64,000 bases of DNA, taken from contig CALJUX010000051.1 of the NCBI GenBank assembly GCA_937978655.1, forward strand, positions 1 to 64,000. Direction: 5' to 3'. The notes beneath the pieces were generated by a model. That model searched no databases. It was not told where the DNA came from and saw only the letters and a list, made by a program, of their open reading frames with translations. Each line of letters opens with the position of its first letter. Position 1 is the first letter of the stretch. Origin of the DNA: an uncultured Chromatiaceae bacterium. Its GTDB lineage: Bacteria > Pseudomonadota > Gammaproteobacteria > Enterobacterales > Alteromonadaceae. Below are positions 1 to 8,886 of this stretch, in pieces. A program made the position numbers and the translations under genes.

Positions 1-48
1 CGACCACCGAGATCTACACCCTTTCCCTACACGACGCTCTTCCGATCT
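1..48 (+). other. Illumina TruSeq/P5 adapter remnant (artefact)
   Basis: These 48 bases match the 3' part of the Illumina universal (P5) adapter and end in the characteristic GCTCTTCCGATCT. I see one difference from the standard adapter, a C at position 20 where T is expected. Genomic sequence, the middle of the PutA aldehyde dehydrogenase domain, begins at base 49. The match is from memory of the adapter sequence. The stretch should not be annotated as biology. Confidence 0.97.
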
Positions 49-2247
49 GGCGATGGTCAGTTCGACCACACCCGCTGGCAGGCCGGCGGCGCGCCACAGT
101 TCAATAGCCCGAATGGCAATTAACGAGGTTTGTTCAGCTGGCTTGGCAATGACAGTGTTACCGGCGGCAACAGCGGCAGTGACCTGACCTAAGAAAATCG
201 CCAGCGGGAAGTTCCATGGGCTGATACACAGCACGACACCGCGGCTTTGCACCGGCGTGCCGGTGAACATGGCTTCGGCGCGGGCGGCGTAATAACGGCA
301 GAAGTCCACAGCTTCGCGAATTTCTGCCACGCTGTCCGGCACAGTTTTGCCGGCTTCTTTGACACAAATCGCCATCAGTTCGTCACGATGCGCTTCAAGT
401 GCGTCACCTAAAGCCCGCAGCAGGCGTGCGCGTTCGGCTACTGGTGTGCTGCTCCAGGATGGGAACGCAGCTTCGGCGCGGTCAATCGCGGCTTTCATCT
501 GTTCCGGGGTGTGGTGTTCAACATAACCGATGACTTGCGCATGGTTGGCCGGGTTACGCACCGCTTTGGCGCCTTCCACCGGTGTAGCCTGAGTTGCGGC
601 GTTCAGCCATTGCTGCATGTTATTGCGCAGCGGAGTGATAGCATCCACTTCAGTTAAATCAATGCCTTTGGAGTTTTTACGCTCATCGCCATACAAGTTC
701 AGCGACAGCGGGATTTGTGTATTGCGTTTGTGTTTCCAGCTCCGAACCAGCTCGACCGGATCAGTCAGCAGGCTTTCGACCGGAATGCTTTCGTCGACGA
801 TATTGTTGACAAACGAGCTGTTGGCGCCGTTTTCCAGCAGCCGACGCACTAAGTAGGCCAGCAAGTCTGAGTGCTCACCAACCGGCGCATAAATGCGGCA
901 TGGTACTTTGTCTTCGGCGACAATTTGGTCGTACAGCGCGTCGCCCATACCGTGCAGGCGCTGGAATTCGTAACCGGTGCGATCCGGTGCCATTTCCAGA
1001 ATAGTGGCGGCAGTGTAGGCATTGTGGGTAGCGAACATCGGGTAAATGCTGTCACGGTATTCCAGCAATTTGCGCGCACAGGCCTGATAAGACACGTCGG
1101 TCGACGGTTTGCGGCTGAATACCGGGAAGTCGTTATGGCCTTCAATCTGGCTGATTTTGACTTCGCTGTCCCAGTACGCGCCTTTGACCAGACGTACCAT
1201 CAGCTTACGGCCAACCCGGACTGTCAGTTCGCGCAGCCATTCGATTAAAGGCAGACAACGTTTGGAGTACGCCTGAATCGCCAGACCAAAACCTTCCCAG
1301 CCTGCGAGATCTTTATCGGCGAACACCGCTTCGATCACATCCATCGACAGCTCTAAACGGTCGGCCTCTTCGGCGTCGACGGTGAAGCTGATGTCATAAC
1401 CTTTGGCGGCTAAGGCCAGTGTTTTTAAGCGTGGCACCAGCTCTTCCATCACGCGGTCGCGGTGCGAGAAACGGTATTTCGGGTGAATAGCGGATAATTT
1501 GACGGAAATGCCCGGGCTTTTCAGCGGGCCGCGTTTTTTCGCTGCGGTGCCGATGGCATTAATCGCCATCATGTAGCTTTGGAAATAGCGGTCGGCGTCT
1601 TCCATGGTGCGGGCGCCTTCGCCCAGCATGTCGTAAGAATAAGTGAAGCCTTTGGCTTCCAGTTCAGTGGCGCGTTCTACCGCTTTGTCGATAGTGGTGC
1701 CCATGACAAACTGAGTGCCCATAATTTGCATCGCATAACGCACCGCCTGACGGATCACCGGCTCGCCGAGGCGGCCACAAGTGCGTTTTAACAGGCCAAA
1801 CTGGTCTTTTTTATGCTCGTCGCTGTAATTGACCAGTTTGCCGGTCAGCAACAGGCCCCAGGCTGAGACGTTAACGAATAAGGATTCGCTGTTGCCTAAG
1901 TGCGAACTCCAGTCACCATTGGATAATTTGTCGCGGATTAAACGGTCGGCGGTATGTTTATCCGGCACCCGCAGCAGCGCTTCGGCCAGACACATCAGCA
2001 CCAGACCTTCTTCGGTCGACAAGGAGAATTCATTTAACAGCGCATCCACACCGCCTTTACCAATCTGCGCCTGGCGGATATTCACCACCAGCTGGCGGGC
2101 GCGTTCCCAGGCGCGGGAGCGGGCCTGATCGCCGATATCGGCCAGCGGTAACAGCGTGTCCAGCACCTGGGCTTCGTCGGCACGATAAAACTGGCGCAGG
2201 GTCTGACGTAATGGGCTTGGAGCGGGGAGGTCGCCGTGAAATAGCAT
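49..2247 (-). CDS. putA: Bifunctional proline dehydrogenase / P5C dehydrogenase, 3' end missing
   Basis: PutA oxidises proline to glutamate in two steps: an FAD-dependent proline dehydrogenase, then an NAD-dependent P5C dehydrogenase. About 733 residues are visible. The N-terminus (MLFHGDLPAP) enters the helical arm directly, so the ribbon-helix-helix DNA-binding domain of E. coli PutA is absent. The proline dehydrogenase barrel shows GFGLAIQAYSKR near residue 315 and MVRLVKGAYWDSEV near 350. The aldehyde dehydrogenase domain begins around residue 560 and shows ISPWNFPLA and AAGNTVIAKPAEQTS. The frame is open from the ATG at 2247 to base 49, where the adapter cuts it, so the catalytic Cys region is missing. 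The gene is divergent from an Lrp-family regulator, which probably takes over the regulatory role of the lost domain (inference). Confidence 0.95.
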
Positions 2248-2384
2248 AATTTTTATCCCGGTTGATTTAAAATAAATGCTGCATTTTAGTGAAAGCACTA
2301 CCGTATTTGGTGGCTAAATTTCGATTTAAACCCTACATAATTTGGTTTTATAATGCTTTAACCAGAAAAAATACGGAAACCGCT
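2248..2384. promoter_or_regulatory. Divergent putA / Lrp-regulator promoter region
   Basis: This AT-rich intergenic region holds a perfect -10 box TATAAT at 2349-2354 oriented towards the regulator gene; its -35 is poor. The 8-mer GATTTAAA occurs twice, once just upstream of putA (near 2264) and once near 2323. They are candidate half-sites for the Lrp-type regulator. The assignment of operators is inference. Confidence 0.5.
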
Positions 2385-2879
2385 ATGAATGCCAAAGGCC
2401 GGCCGTTAGACCGCATCGACAGAACCATTTTAGACACTCTGCAAAAGGATGGCCGGATTTCCAATGTCGAGCTGGCCAAACGCGTCAACTTAAGCCCCAG
2501 CCCTTGTATTGACCGGGTGCGCAAGCTGGAACAGGAAGGCTTTATCGCAGGTTATGGTGCCAAGTTATCGGCATCGAAACTGGGCCTGGGGACTGCGGCT
2601 TTTATTCAGGTCACACTAGACCGCACCACCGGCGCCATCTTTGACCAATTCCGTGATGCAGTGGTGCAAATTGCCGAAGTGGCCGAATGTCATATGGTGG
2701 CCGGCGGTTTTGATTATCTGCTGAAGCTGCGGTTATCCAGTATGGAAGCCTATCGTGCGGTGCTGGGGCGGATAGTCGATTTACCGGGAGTGTTGCAAAC
2801 CCACACTTATGTGGTGATTGAACAGGTGAAACAGGATTCCGGTTTGCCGCTGGAGGAAAAAACGCCGGAAAAAAGCTGA
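2385..2879 (+). CDS. Lrp/AsnC-family transcriptional regulator, likely proline-responsive activator of putA
   Basis: 164 residues, the normal size for Lrp/AsnC proteins. An N-terminal helix-turn-helix (LDRIDRTILDTLQKDGR at 8-24, then NVELAKRVNLSPSPCIDRVRKLE) is followed by a ligand-binding RAM domain (residues about 75-150, with AECHMVAGGFDYLLKLR). I chose the ATG at 2385 because it gives the usual family N-terminus. An in-frame upstream start at 2289 would add 32 untypical residues and run through the -10 box. Divergent placement next to a PutA without its own DNA-binding domain matches the PutR regulators known from alphaproteobacteria and other groups. The proline link is inferred from that context. 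Confidence 0.88.
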   Translation: MNAKGRPLDRIDRTILDTLQKDGRISNVELAKRVNLSPSPCIDRVRKLEQEGFIAGYGAKLSASKLGLGTAAFIQVTLDRTTGAIFDQFRDAVVQIAEVAECHMVAGGFDYLLKLRLSSMEAYRAVLGRIVDLPGVLQTHTYVVIEQVKQDSGLPLEEKTPEKS

Positions 2880-2888
2880 CCCCGCAGT

Positions 2889-2911
2889 CCATGACAAATG
2901 TCATGGTTTTT
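2889..2911 (+). terminator. Palindrome with T-run, probable terminator
   Basis: CCATGACA and TGTCATGG form a perfect inverted repeat with two bases between them (2889-2906), followed by TTTTT. As RNA it gives a 7-bp stem with a 4-base loop. It lies ten bases after the regulator stop codon, so a terminator is the simplest reading. A perfect palindrome could also be an operator for the next gene. Confidence 0.5.
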
Positions 2912-2982
2912 GATGACAAAGTACACTGCCGTGGCGTGATGAGATCCCGGATACTGAGTTCATCAAATCACGGAGGTGTACC

Positions 2983-3561
2983 ATGCAAAACCACAAAACT
3001 TTAGACCAGCAACTGATTGAATTTCGTAACAAACGTTTTCTGGCGATGCCGCTGTCCGGCGCCATTATCTGGGCTTTGATTGGCGCCTTGTCTTTTGTGC
3101 TGACGCCTTACCAGCAAGTGATGGCGACTTTTATCGGCACCGGCAGCATCATTTATCTGGCGATGGCGATTTCCCGCCTGACCGGTGAAAATATCAGTTT
3201 CCAGAAAAACACCGAGCGCAACTGGTTCGACACTATTTTCCTGGCTGCGGTGGGCATGAGTTTTCTGGTGTTTGCAGTCAGTATTCCGCTGTTTCTGGAA
3301 AACTACCAGGCGCTGCCTTTTGCCTTAGCAGTGCAAACCGGGCTGATGTGGCTGGTGTTTGGGGTGCTGGCCAAAGCGCCGGTGGCTTATGTGCATACGC
3401 TGGTGCGCACAGCGGCTTGTGTCGCTGCTTATCTGACGGTGCCACAACATAGTTTCTGGTTACAACCGCTGATTGTGGTGCTGTGTTATGGTTTTACCAT
3501 CCCGCTGCTGGAGCTGCGTTACCGGGCACAGCAACCACAAGGCGCAGCGGCGCTGGTGTAA
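2983..3561 (+). CDS. Four- to six-helix integral membrane protein of unknown function
   Basis: 192 residues. A short charged N-terminus (residues 1-20) is followed by hydrophobic segments at about 22-42, 46-64, 82-103, 110-130, 136-152 and 158-174. No catalytic motif is visible. The general pattern recalls the DUF7010 family of small membrane proteins, but I hold this loosely. A good Shine-Dalgarno sequence (GGAGGT) sits a few bases before the ATG. The gene is monocistronic, with its own terminator at 3574-3600. Confidence 0.75.
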   Translation: MQNHKTLDQQLIEFRNKRFLAMPLSGAIIWALIGALSFVLTPYQQVMATFIGTGSIIYLAMAISRLTGENISFQKNTERNWFDTIFLAAVGMSFLVFAVSIPLFLENYQALPFALAVQTGLMWLVFGVLAKAPVAYVHTLVRTAACVAAYLTVPQHSFWLQPLIVVLCYGFTIPLLELRYRAQQPQGAAALV

Positions 3562-3573
3562 ATGCTAATCAAT

Positions 3574-3600
3574 AAAAAAGGGAGCTTTGCTCCCTTTTTT
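3574..3600. terminator. Bidirectional intrinsic terminator
   Basis: Stem AAAAAAGGGAGC / GCTCCCTTTTTT with a three-base loop. The A-run and T-run make it work on both strands, so it serves the membrane-protein gene on the plus strand and the SH3-domain gene converging from the minus strand. Confidence 0.92.
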
Positions 3601-3618
3601 ATGTTCTGTTTCAGTCTC

Positions 3619-4287
3619 TTACATCCAACGATCATTGCGCCGGCGTTTCGGTGTGATCAAGGGTAAAATCAGGCCAAATAAAATGCCGCCTAATAAAATG
3701 CCGCCGCCAATCACCATTTTATTCTGCAGTAATTCCGGGTTTTCTTCGGCCAGACGGGTGGTCAGTTGCGCCGTCGTTTGTTTGGCCAACTCTGCAGATT
3801 TCACGGCTTCGTCACGCTCTGCCTGAGCTTTGCTGACTTCGGCCTGCAGCGCCTGCCGTTCTTGCTCAAACTGCGCAGCGATCATTTCCTGCTGACTGAG
3901 CTGTTGTTTTAACGCTTCTAAGTTGGCTTTCGGGCTGGCGTTATAGGTGACATAGTCGCCGCTGAGCCAGCCTTCAGCGCCGGTATTGTCGCGCACTTTG
4001 ACAAAACCATTGGCCGGATTGTCGCCAATAAAAGTCACAGACTCGCCAGCACGAACCGTCGAAATAGTGCGGTATTCAGTGCCGGGACCAGACCGTAACG
4101 GTGTACTTAAACTATCAATAATAAAGGCTGGTTTTTCTGCAACCGCAGGTTTTGCGGTGCTGTCTGCTGCCGGCTGTACGGCTGCTGGTGTGGCCGCTGT
4201 GGTAGATTGCTCCACCGCAGCCTGCTGGGCTGAGACAACAAAACTGGCCAGCAAAGTGGCGGCAATCGCAGATTTCAGAGTAGACAT
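3619..4287 (-). CDS. ygiM: YgiM-like SH3-domain protein with coiled coil and C-terminal anchor
   Basis: 222 residues from the ATG at 4287, which opens a signal peptide (MSTLKSAIAATLLASFVVSA). An earlier in-frame start is not needed. An Ala/Thr/Pro-rich linker is followed by a bacterial SH3 domain (about 55-115, LRSGPGTEYRTISTVRAGE), a Gln/Glu-rich coiled coil (about 125-185) and a transmembrane helix (about 193-212) ending in a basic tail. This is the layout of E. coli YgiM (TIGR04211), an envelope protein of unclear function. As in E. coli it lies divergently next to ygiF-glnE. Confidence 0.88.
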   Translation of the reverse strand: MSTLKSAIAATLLASFVVSAQQAAVEQSTTAATPAAVQPAADSTAKPAVAEKPAFIIDSLSTPLRSGPGTEYRTISTVRAGESVTFIGDNPANGFVKVRDNTGAEGWLSGDYVTYNASPKANLEALKQQLSQQEMIAAQFEQERQALQAEVSKAQAERDEAVKSAELAKQTTAQLTTRLAEENPELLQNKMVIGGGILLGGILFGLILPLITPKRRRNDRWM

Positions 4288-4437
4288 AACAAATCCCGGT
4301 GGGCTGAAGCAGCAACAAGCAATAATGCGCCCGATCATAGGGAGTTGTGCCGAGGATGACAAGCAAAAACACTTGCAGCATCAAAGGGGCTGGCTTAGTG
4401 TGCCAGACAATTACTGCCGCCAAGAGTATCGGGTGTT

Positions 4438-5370
4438 ATGTCACTGGAAGTGGAACTGAAATTATTGTTACCGGCACAGCATGCTGCTGCCGTTTTTGCA
4501 GAGGTAGCAGACTATTGTCGCCAGCAGCTGGCCGCGGTGGAACCCGCCGGCAGTAAGACGCTGCTCAACGCCTATTTTGATACCGCCGACCGTTGGTTTC
4601 GTCGCCATGACAGCGGCCTGCGCACCCGGCAGAAACAAGGTCAGTTTGAGCAAACGCTGAAACTGGCCGGGCAGCAGCATGGTGCTGCGCATATCCGGCC
4701 TGAATACAATGTGCCGGTCAGCGGTGTAGTACCTGAGCTGAGCACTTTCCCGGCCGAAGTCTGGCCGGCAGGTACTGACGTCGCCGCGCTGCAACAGCAG
4801 TTGGTTGAATTATTCCGCACCGATTTTGTCCGTGAAACCTTGTTGTTGCAAACCAACACCGGTGCCCGTATCGAACTGGTGTTTGATCAGGGCTTTGTCG
4901 CCGGTGGTGGTGCGCAAGAGAGCATTTGTGAACTGGAACTGGAATTACACGCCGGCGCAGTCAGTGAGATTTTCACGCTGTGCGCGCAGCTGCTGCAGCG
5001 CTTTTCGTTAAGTCTCGGTGTCCAGTCCAAAGCGGAGCGGGGTTACCTGCTTTGCGAGCAAACGCCGCTGCATTGGCAAGAATTTTCGCCGGCAGATTCA
5101 ACAGCTGATCTGCTCAGCAAGTTTTTACGCAATCAGTTACTGGTCAGCCGCAATCTCGCGCCTGACACGCAGCTGCTGACACAATGGCAGCAATGGCAGG
5201 TGCGGCTGGCAACTGAGCCTGCGGCTACCGCTTTAGTGCAAGCGGCGGAGGCGCTAGGCTCTGTGCCACAACAGCTGCCACAGCCGCAGGCGCTACAGCA
5301 CTGGCTGCTGCAATACAGTATCTGGTTGCTTGACCCTGCCACACTCAACAGTCACGTTTTAACCGCCTGA
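4438..5370 (+). CDS. ygiF: CYTH-domain inorganic triphosphatase, YgiF family, short C-terminus
   Basis: YgiF hydrolyses inorganic triphosphate with Mg2+. The CYTH signature ExExK is at residues 4-8 (EVELK), followed by conserved Arg/Glu strands (HDSGLRTRQKQG, FEQTLK, IRPEYN, CELELELHAG) to about residue 200. E. coli YgiF is about 433 residues with a full CHAD domain; this protein is 310, so only part of the CHAD helices (about 215-305) remains. The reading frame shows no sign of a frameshift. The gene ends 14 bases before glnE, as an operon. Confidence 0.88.
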   Translation: MSLEVELKLLLPAQHAAAVFAEVADYCRQQLAAVEPAGSKTLLNAYFDTADRWFRRHDSGLRTRQKQGQFEQTLKLAGQQHGAAHIRPEYNVPVSGVVPELSTFPAEVWPAGTDVAALQQQLVELFRTDFVRETLLLQTNTGARIELVFDQGFVAGGGAQESICELELELHAGAVSEIFTLCAQLLQRFSLSLGVQSKAERGYLLCEQTPLHWQEFSPADSTADLLSKFLRNQLLVSRNLAPDTQLLTQWQQWQVRLATEPAATALVQAAEALGSVPQQLPQPQALQHWLLQYSIWLLDPATLNSHVLTA

Positions 5371-5384
5371 GCCGGAGATCGTTC

Positions 5385-8198
5385 ATGGAATCGCTGTCGT
5401 CTGTCGTATTGCCGGATTGTCCCGAAGAATTGCAGGCGCCGCTGGCGCTGCAACGTGCTCAGCTTGATTTCACACTGCCGGCAGCGCAGGAATTGCAACT
5501 GCTGCAGTTATTAGCCGCGAGCCCTTTTATCGGCCGTTGCCTGAAGTTACAACCGCAGCTGCTGGCTGGTTTGCTCAGTGGCGAAGCGCAGTTCAGCGCG
5601 CCGGACTGGTCGCAGCCGCATACCGAAGCACAGGCGATGGCGGCGCTGCGACGTTACCGTAACGCCAGTTTATGCCAGTGCCTGGCCGATGATTTGTTGC
5701 GCGCTCAGCCGATAGCGCAGGCGCTGCAGCGGGTGTCGCAGCTGGCGGACCAGCTGATTAATCTGGCGTATCAGTGGGCCTGGCAGGAACTGACGCCACA
5801 ATGGGGCCAGCCGCTCGACGCTGCCGGGCAAGTCATGCCACTGCTGATCCTCGGCATGGGCAAACTCGGTGGCGGTGAGCTGAATTTATCTTCCGACATC
5901 GACCTGATTTTTGTCTATCCGGAAAATGGCGACACCAGCGGTGGCCGGCGCAGCACTGAAAACCAGCAGTTTTATACCAAACTTGGGCAAAAAATCATTT
6001 TGTTGCTGAACCAGACGACTGCGGATGGTTTTGTCTACCGCGTGGATATGCGGCTACGGCCTTTTGGCGACAGTGGCCCGCTGGTGCTGAGTTTTGCCGC
6101 TTTTGAAGATTATTATCAGGCGCAGGGCCGCGACTGGGAACGCTACGCCATGCTGAAGGCGCGGATTTTAAATCCGGTGGCGCCTTTTGCCGCAGAATTA
6201 CAGGCCATGCTGAAGCCTTTTGTCTATCGGCGTTATATCGACTATTCGGCGATTGAATCGCTGCGCCGGATGAAACAGCTGATTGAGCAAGAAAACCGTC
6301 GGCGTAACCGTGTCGACAATATTAAACTCGGTGCCGGTGGCATCCGCGAAGTTGAATTTATCATCCAGACGCTGCAGCTGATCCGCGGCGGCCGCATTCC
6401 GGCCATTCAGCAGCAATCGATTTTTGCCGCGATGCAGGCGCTGTGTCAGGAAGGCTTGCTGGATGCCGAAGCTGAGCAGATGCTGCGTACCGATTATCTC
6501 TTGCTACGCCGCGCTGAGCACTGGTTGCAGGGCATGGACGACCAGCAAACTCAAACGCTGCCGGCCGATGCGTTGTGCCGGCAACGGCTGGTGCAGGCGC
6601 TCGGCGCCGCCGACTGGCCAGCGTTACAAACACAAATTAATAGCGCTATGGCGCGTATTCATCAGCAGTTCCGTCAGGTGATTGCGCAGGAAGATAATGC
6701 CGAACCGCAGGAATTATTGTTAGGCCGCCTGTTGTGGGACAGCGAACAAAGTGCCGCTGAGCTGGCGGAACACCTGGACTGGCTGAATCCGGCTGAGGCG
6801 GAGTTGTTGATCCAGCAAGTGCAGCAATTTAAAGCCGACAGTCAGCGGCGTCAGGTCGGTCCGCGTGGTCGCGAACTGCTGGCAAAACTGTTGCCCGCTT
6901 TATTGCACGTGGTGGCGCAGGAACAAGCCGGGCCGGTGGTGCTGGAGCGGGTGCTCGGCGTGCTGCGGCAAATTGTTTCGCGCACCGCATACCTTGAGCT
7001 GCTATTTGAAAATCCACCGGCGCTGCAGCAACTGGTGCGGCTCTGTGGCCGCAGCGGCTGGCTGGCCGAGCATCTGGCGCGTTACCCGATGTTGCTGGAT
7101 GAACTGATTGACCCTGAGCAGTTGTATCAGGTGGCGACAGTGGCGGATTATCGCGACCGACTGCGCCAGCAAATGCTGCGGGTGCCGGAAGACGACCTTG
7201 AGCTGGTGATGGAGAGCCTGCGTCAGTACAAACAGGCGCAAACGTTGCGCATCGCGGCGGCGGACATTACCGGCATATTGCCACTGATGAAAGTGTCCGA
7301 CCATCTGACCTGGCTGGCCGAGGCGCTGATCGACAAAGTGGTGACACTGGCCTGGCAACAAATGGCAGAAAAATATGGCTATCCGGCCGGGCTGGCTGCC
7401 CATAGCAGCAAGGGGTTTGCCGTGATCGCTTATGGCAAACTGGGCGGGCTGGAGTTGGGGTATGGCTCGGATCTGGACCTGGTATTTTTACATCAGTGTG
7501 ATTCGCTGGCGCCGACCAGTGGCGAGCGGGGCATTGATTCGCGGCAGTTTTATTTAAAACTGGTGCAGCGTATTTTGCATTTATGCACCACCCGCACCGC
7601 CAGTGGCTTACTGTACGAAGTGGACACCCGGCTGCGGCCGTCCGGCAATGCCGGTTTGCTGACGGTGCACGTTAACACCTACGGCGACTATTTACGTCAG
7701 GATGCCTGGACCTGGGAGCATCAGGCGTTGGTGCGCACCCGTCTGGTGTATGGCGACGCGGCAATTGCCGCAGAATTTGAAAAAATTCGTGCTGAAATTC
7801 TGGGAAAACCGCGGGATTTGCCAACACTGCGTAATGAAGTCCGGGAGATGCGGCAGAAACTCAGAGAGCACCATGGCACCAGCTCAACCGAAGTGAAACA
7901 CAAAGCCGGCGGCATCGTGGATTTGGAGTTTATCAGTCAGTTTCTGGTGTTGGGTTATGGCGCGTTATATCCGGCCTTGTATCAGTACAGCGACAATATC
8001 CGCATCCTCGATGCGGCCGCTGCCAGTGGTCTGATGCCGGCTTCGCAGGCTGCGCAGTTACAACAGGCTTATCAACAATTGCGCGGCAGCAGCCATCGTC
8101 AGACACTGGCACCGGCCGACAGTATGGCCGCTGACGACTTGTCTGCAGCTGAGCAGCAGGTCCGCGCTGCCTGGCAGCAGTTTATGCTCAGCGTTTAA
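5385..8198 (+). CDS. glnE: Bifunctional glutamine synthetase adenylyltransferase / adenylyl-removing enzyme
   Basis: GlnE switches glutamine synthetase off by adding AMP and on by removing it, answering to PII and glutamine. At 937 residues it is full length (E. coli 946). The two nucleotidyltransferase domains are both intact: GMGKLGGGELN with SSDIDL near residues 157-174 (deadenylylase half) and AYGKLGGLELG with GSDLDL near 680-700 (adenylylase half). Each metal-binding DxD is present. The gene follows ygiF with 14 bases between them. Its last 11 bases overlap the end of the convergent gene on the minus strand. Confidence 0.97.
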   Translation: MESLSSVVLPDCPEELQAPLALQRAQLDFTLPAAQELQLLQLLAASPFIGRCLKLQPQLLAGLLSGEAQFSAPDWSQPHTEAQAMAALRRYRNASLCQCLADDLLRAQPIAQALQRVSQLADQLINLAYQWAWQELTPQWGQPLDAAGQVMPLLILGMGKLGGGELNLSSDIDLIFVYPENGDTSGGRRSTENQQFYTKLGQKIILLLNQTTADGFVYRVDMRLRPFGDSGPLVLSFAAFEDYYQAQGRDWERYAMLKARILNPVAPFAAELQAMLKPFVYRRYIDYSAIESLRRMKQLIEQENRRRNRVDNIKLGAGGIREVEFIIQTLQLIRGGRIPAIQQQSIFAAMQALCQEGLLDAEAEQMLRTDYLLLRRAEHWLQGMDDQQTQTLPADALCRQRLVQALGAADWPALQTQINSAMARIHQQFRQVIAQEDNAEPQELLLGRLLWDSEQSAAELAEHLDWLNPAEAELLIQQVQQFKADSQRRQVGPRGRELLAKLLPALLHVVAQEQAGPVVLERVLGVLRQIVSRTAYLELLFENPPALQQLVRLCGRSGWLAEHLARYPMLLDELIDPEQLYQVATVADYRDRLRQQMLRVPEDDLELVMESLRQYKQAQTLRIAAADITGILPLMKVSDHLTWLAEALIDKVVTLAWQQMAEKYGYPAGLAAHSSKGFAVIAYGKLGGLELGYGSDLDLVFLHQCDSLAPTSGERGIDSRQFYLKLVQRILHLCTTRTASGLLYEVDTRLRPSGNAGLLTVHVNTYGDYLRQDAWTWEHQALVRTRLVYGDAAIAAEFEKIRAEILGKPRDLPTLRNEVREMRQKLREHHGTSSTEVKHKAGGIVDLEFISQFLVLGYGALYPALYQYSDNIRILDAAAASGLMPASQAAQLQQAYQQLRGSSHRQTLAPADSMAADDLSAAEQQVRAAWQQFMLSV

Positions 8199-8793
8199 CC
8201 ACTTCCGGATTCAGCAGCTGGCAGTGTTGCTCGACAAACAAATTCGGTTTGTCGGTCAGCACTGCAGCGCGTTGTTTTGGGCAAAAGTAGGCGCGGACCG
8301 GCGCTTCAAAATCGGGCGCGATCGCAGTGGCGATATCTTTAAGTGTCTTCAGATAATTACCTTCACTCTGAAAGTAATGTTTGACCACATAATCGCGGGG
8401 CAGGGTCCACAGCAGCTCCATATCTTCCTGCTTGGCGAACCCCATCATATGTTCGCGCACTTTACTGCCTGGCTCGAATTTGCGGTTAGACACAGTACCG
8501 CTCCAGTTTTCGGGCATTTCCGGTACTGTGTTGGTGCGGTTTTCCAGTGCTGTGGTCAGCTTGTCACTGGTATCTGTCAGTTTGATAATGAATTCTTTGG
8601 ATTTATCGACACTGGTGTCCAGTGAATAACGCAGCTGCTCATAGAAGTTGGTGAACTCCATCGCTGCGGCGGTTTTTATTTCAACCTTTGCCGGCTCTGA
8701 TTTCGGCAATAATAAATCCGGATAAAACAACAGGACCGCCGCCAAGGCGAATAAAAAAACCAATGCAATGATATGTTTAAGCCAAAATCCCAT
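8188..8793 (-). CDS. Membrane-anchored protein of unknown function
   Basis: 201 residues. One N-terminal transmembrane segment (about 5-28, uncleaved anchor or signal) is followed by a soluble, mostly helical domain with short motifs such as FYEQLRYSLD, MPENWSGTVSNRKFEPGSK and ARAYFCPKQRAAV. Three Cys-containing short stretches lie towards the end. I recognise no family. The stop codon lies inside the glnE 3' end (11-bp tail-to-tail overlap), so the two transcripts must be antisense there. The reading frame has normal codon use and is very likely real. Confidence 0.75.
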   Translation of the reverse strand: MGFWLKHIIALVFLFALAAVLLFYPDLLLPKSEPAKVEIKTAAAMEFTNFYEQLRYSLDTSVDKSKEFIIKLTDTSDKLTTALENRTNTVPEMPENWSGTVSNRKFEPGSKVREHMMGFAKQEDMELLWTLPRDYVVKHYFQSEGNYLKTLKDIATAIAPDFEAPVRAYFCPKQRAAVLTDKPNLFVEQHCQLLNPEVVKR

Positions 8794-8886
8794 TGGAACA
8801 ACCCTGTTTCTTGCTGAGCTATCATACTAAACCCTGTGCAGCGCCGACGCCAGCTGCTTTTCAGCGGTTCGGCGCGGCGGTGTTAT

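Noticed and set aside
3986..4459. 157-codon frame antisense to ygiM and overlapping the ygiF start
   Set aside because: Composition is unlike the neighbours and it would run into the clear CYTH start.
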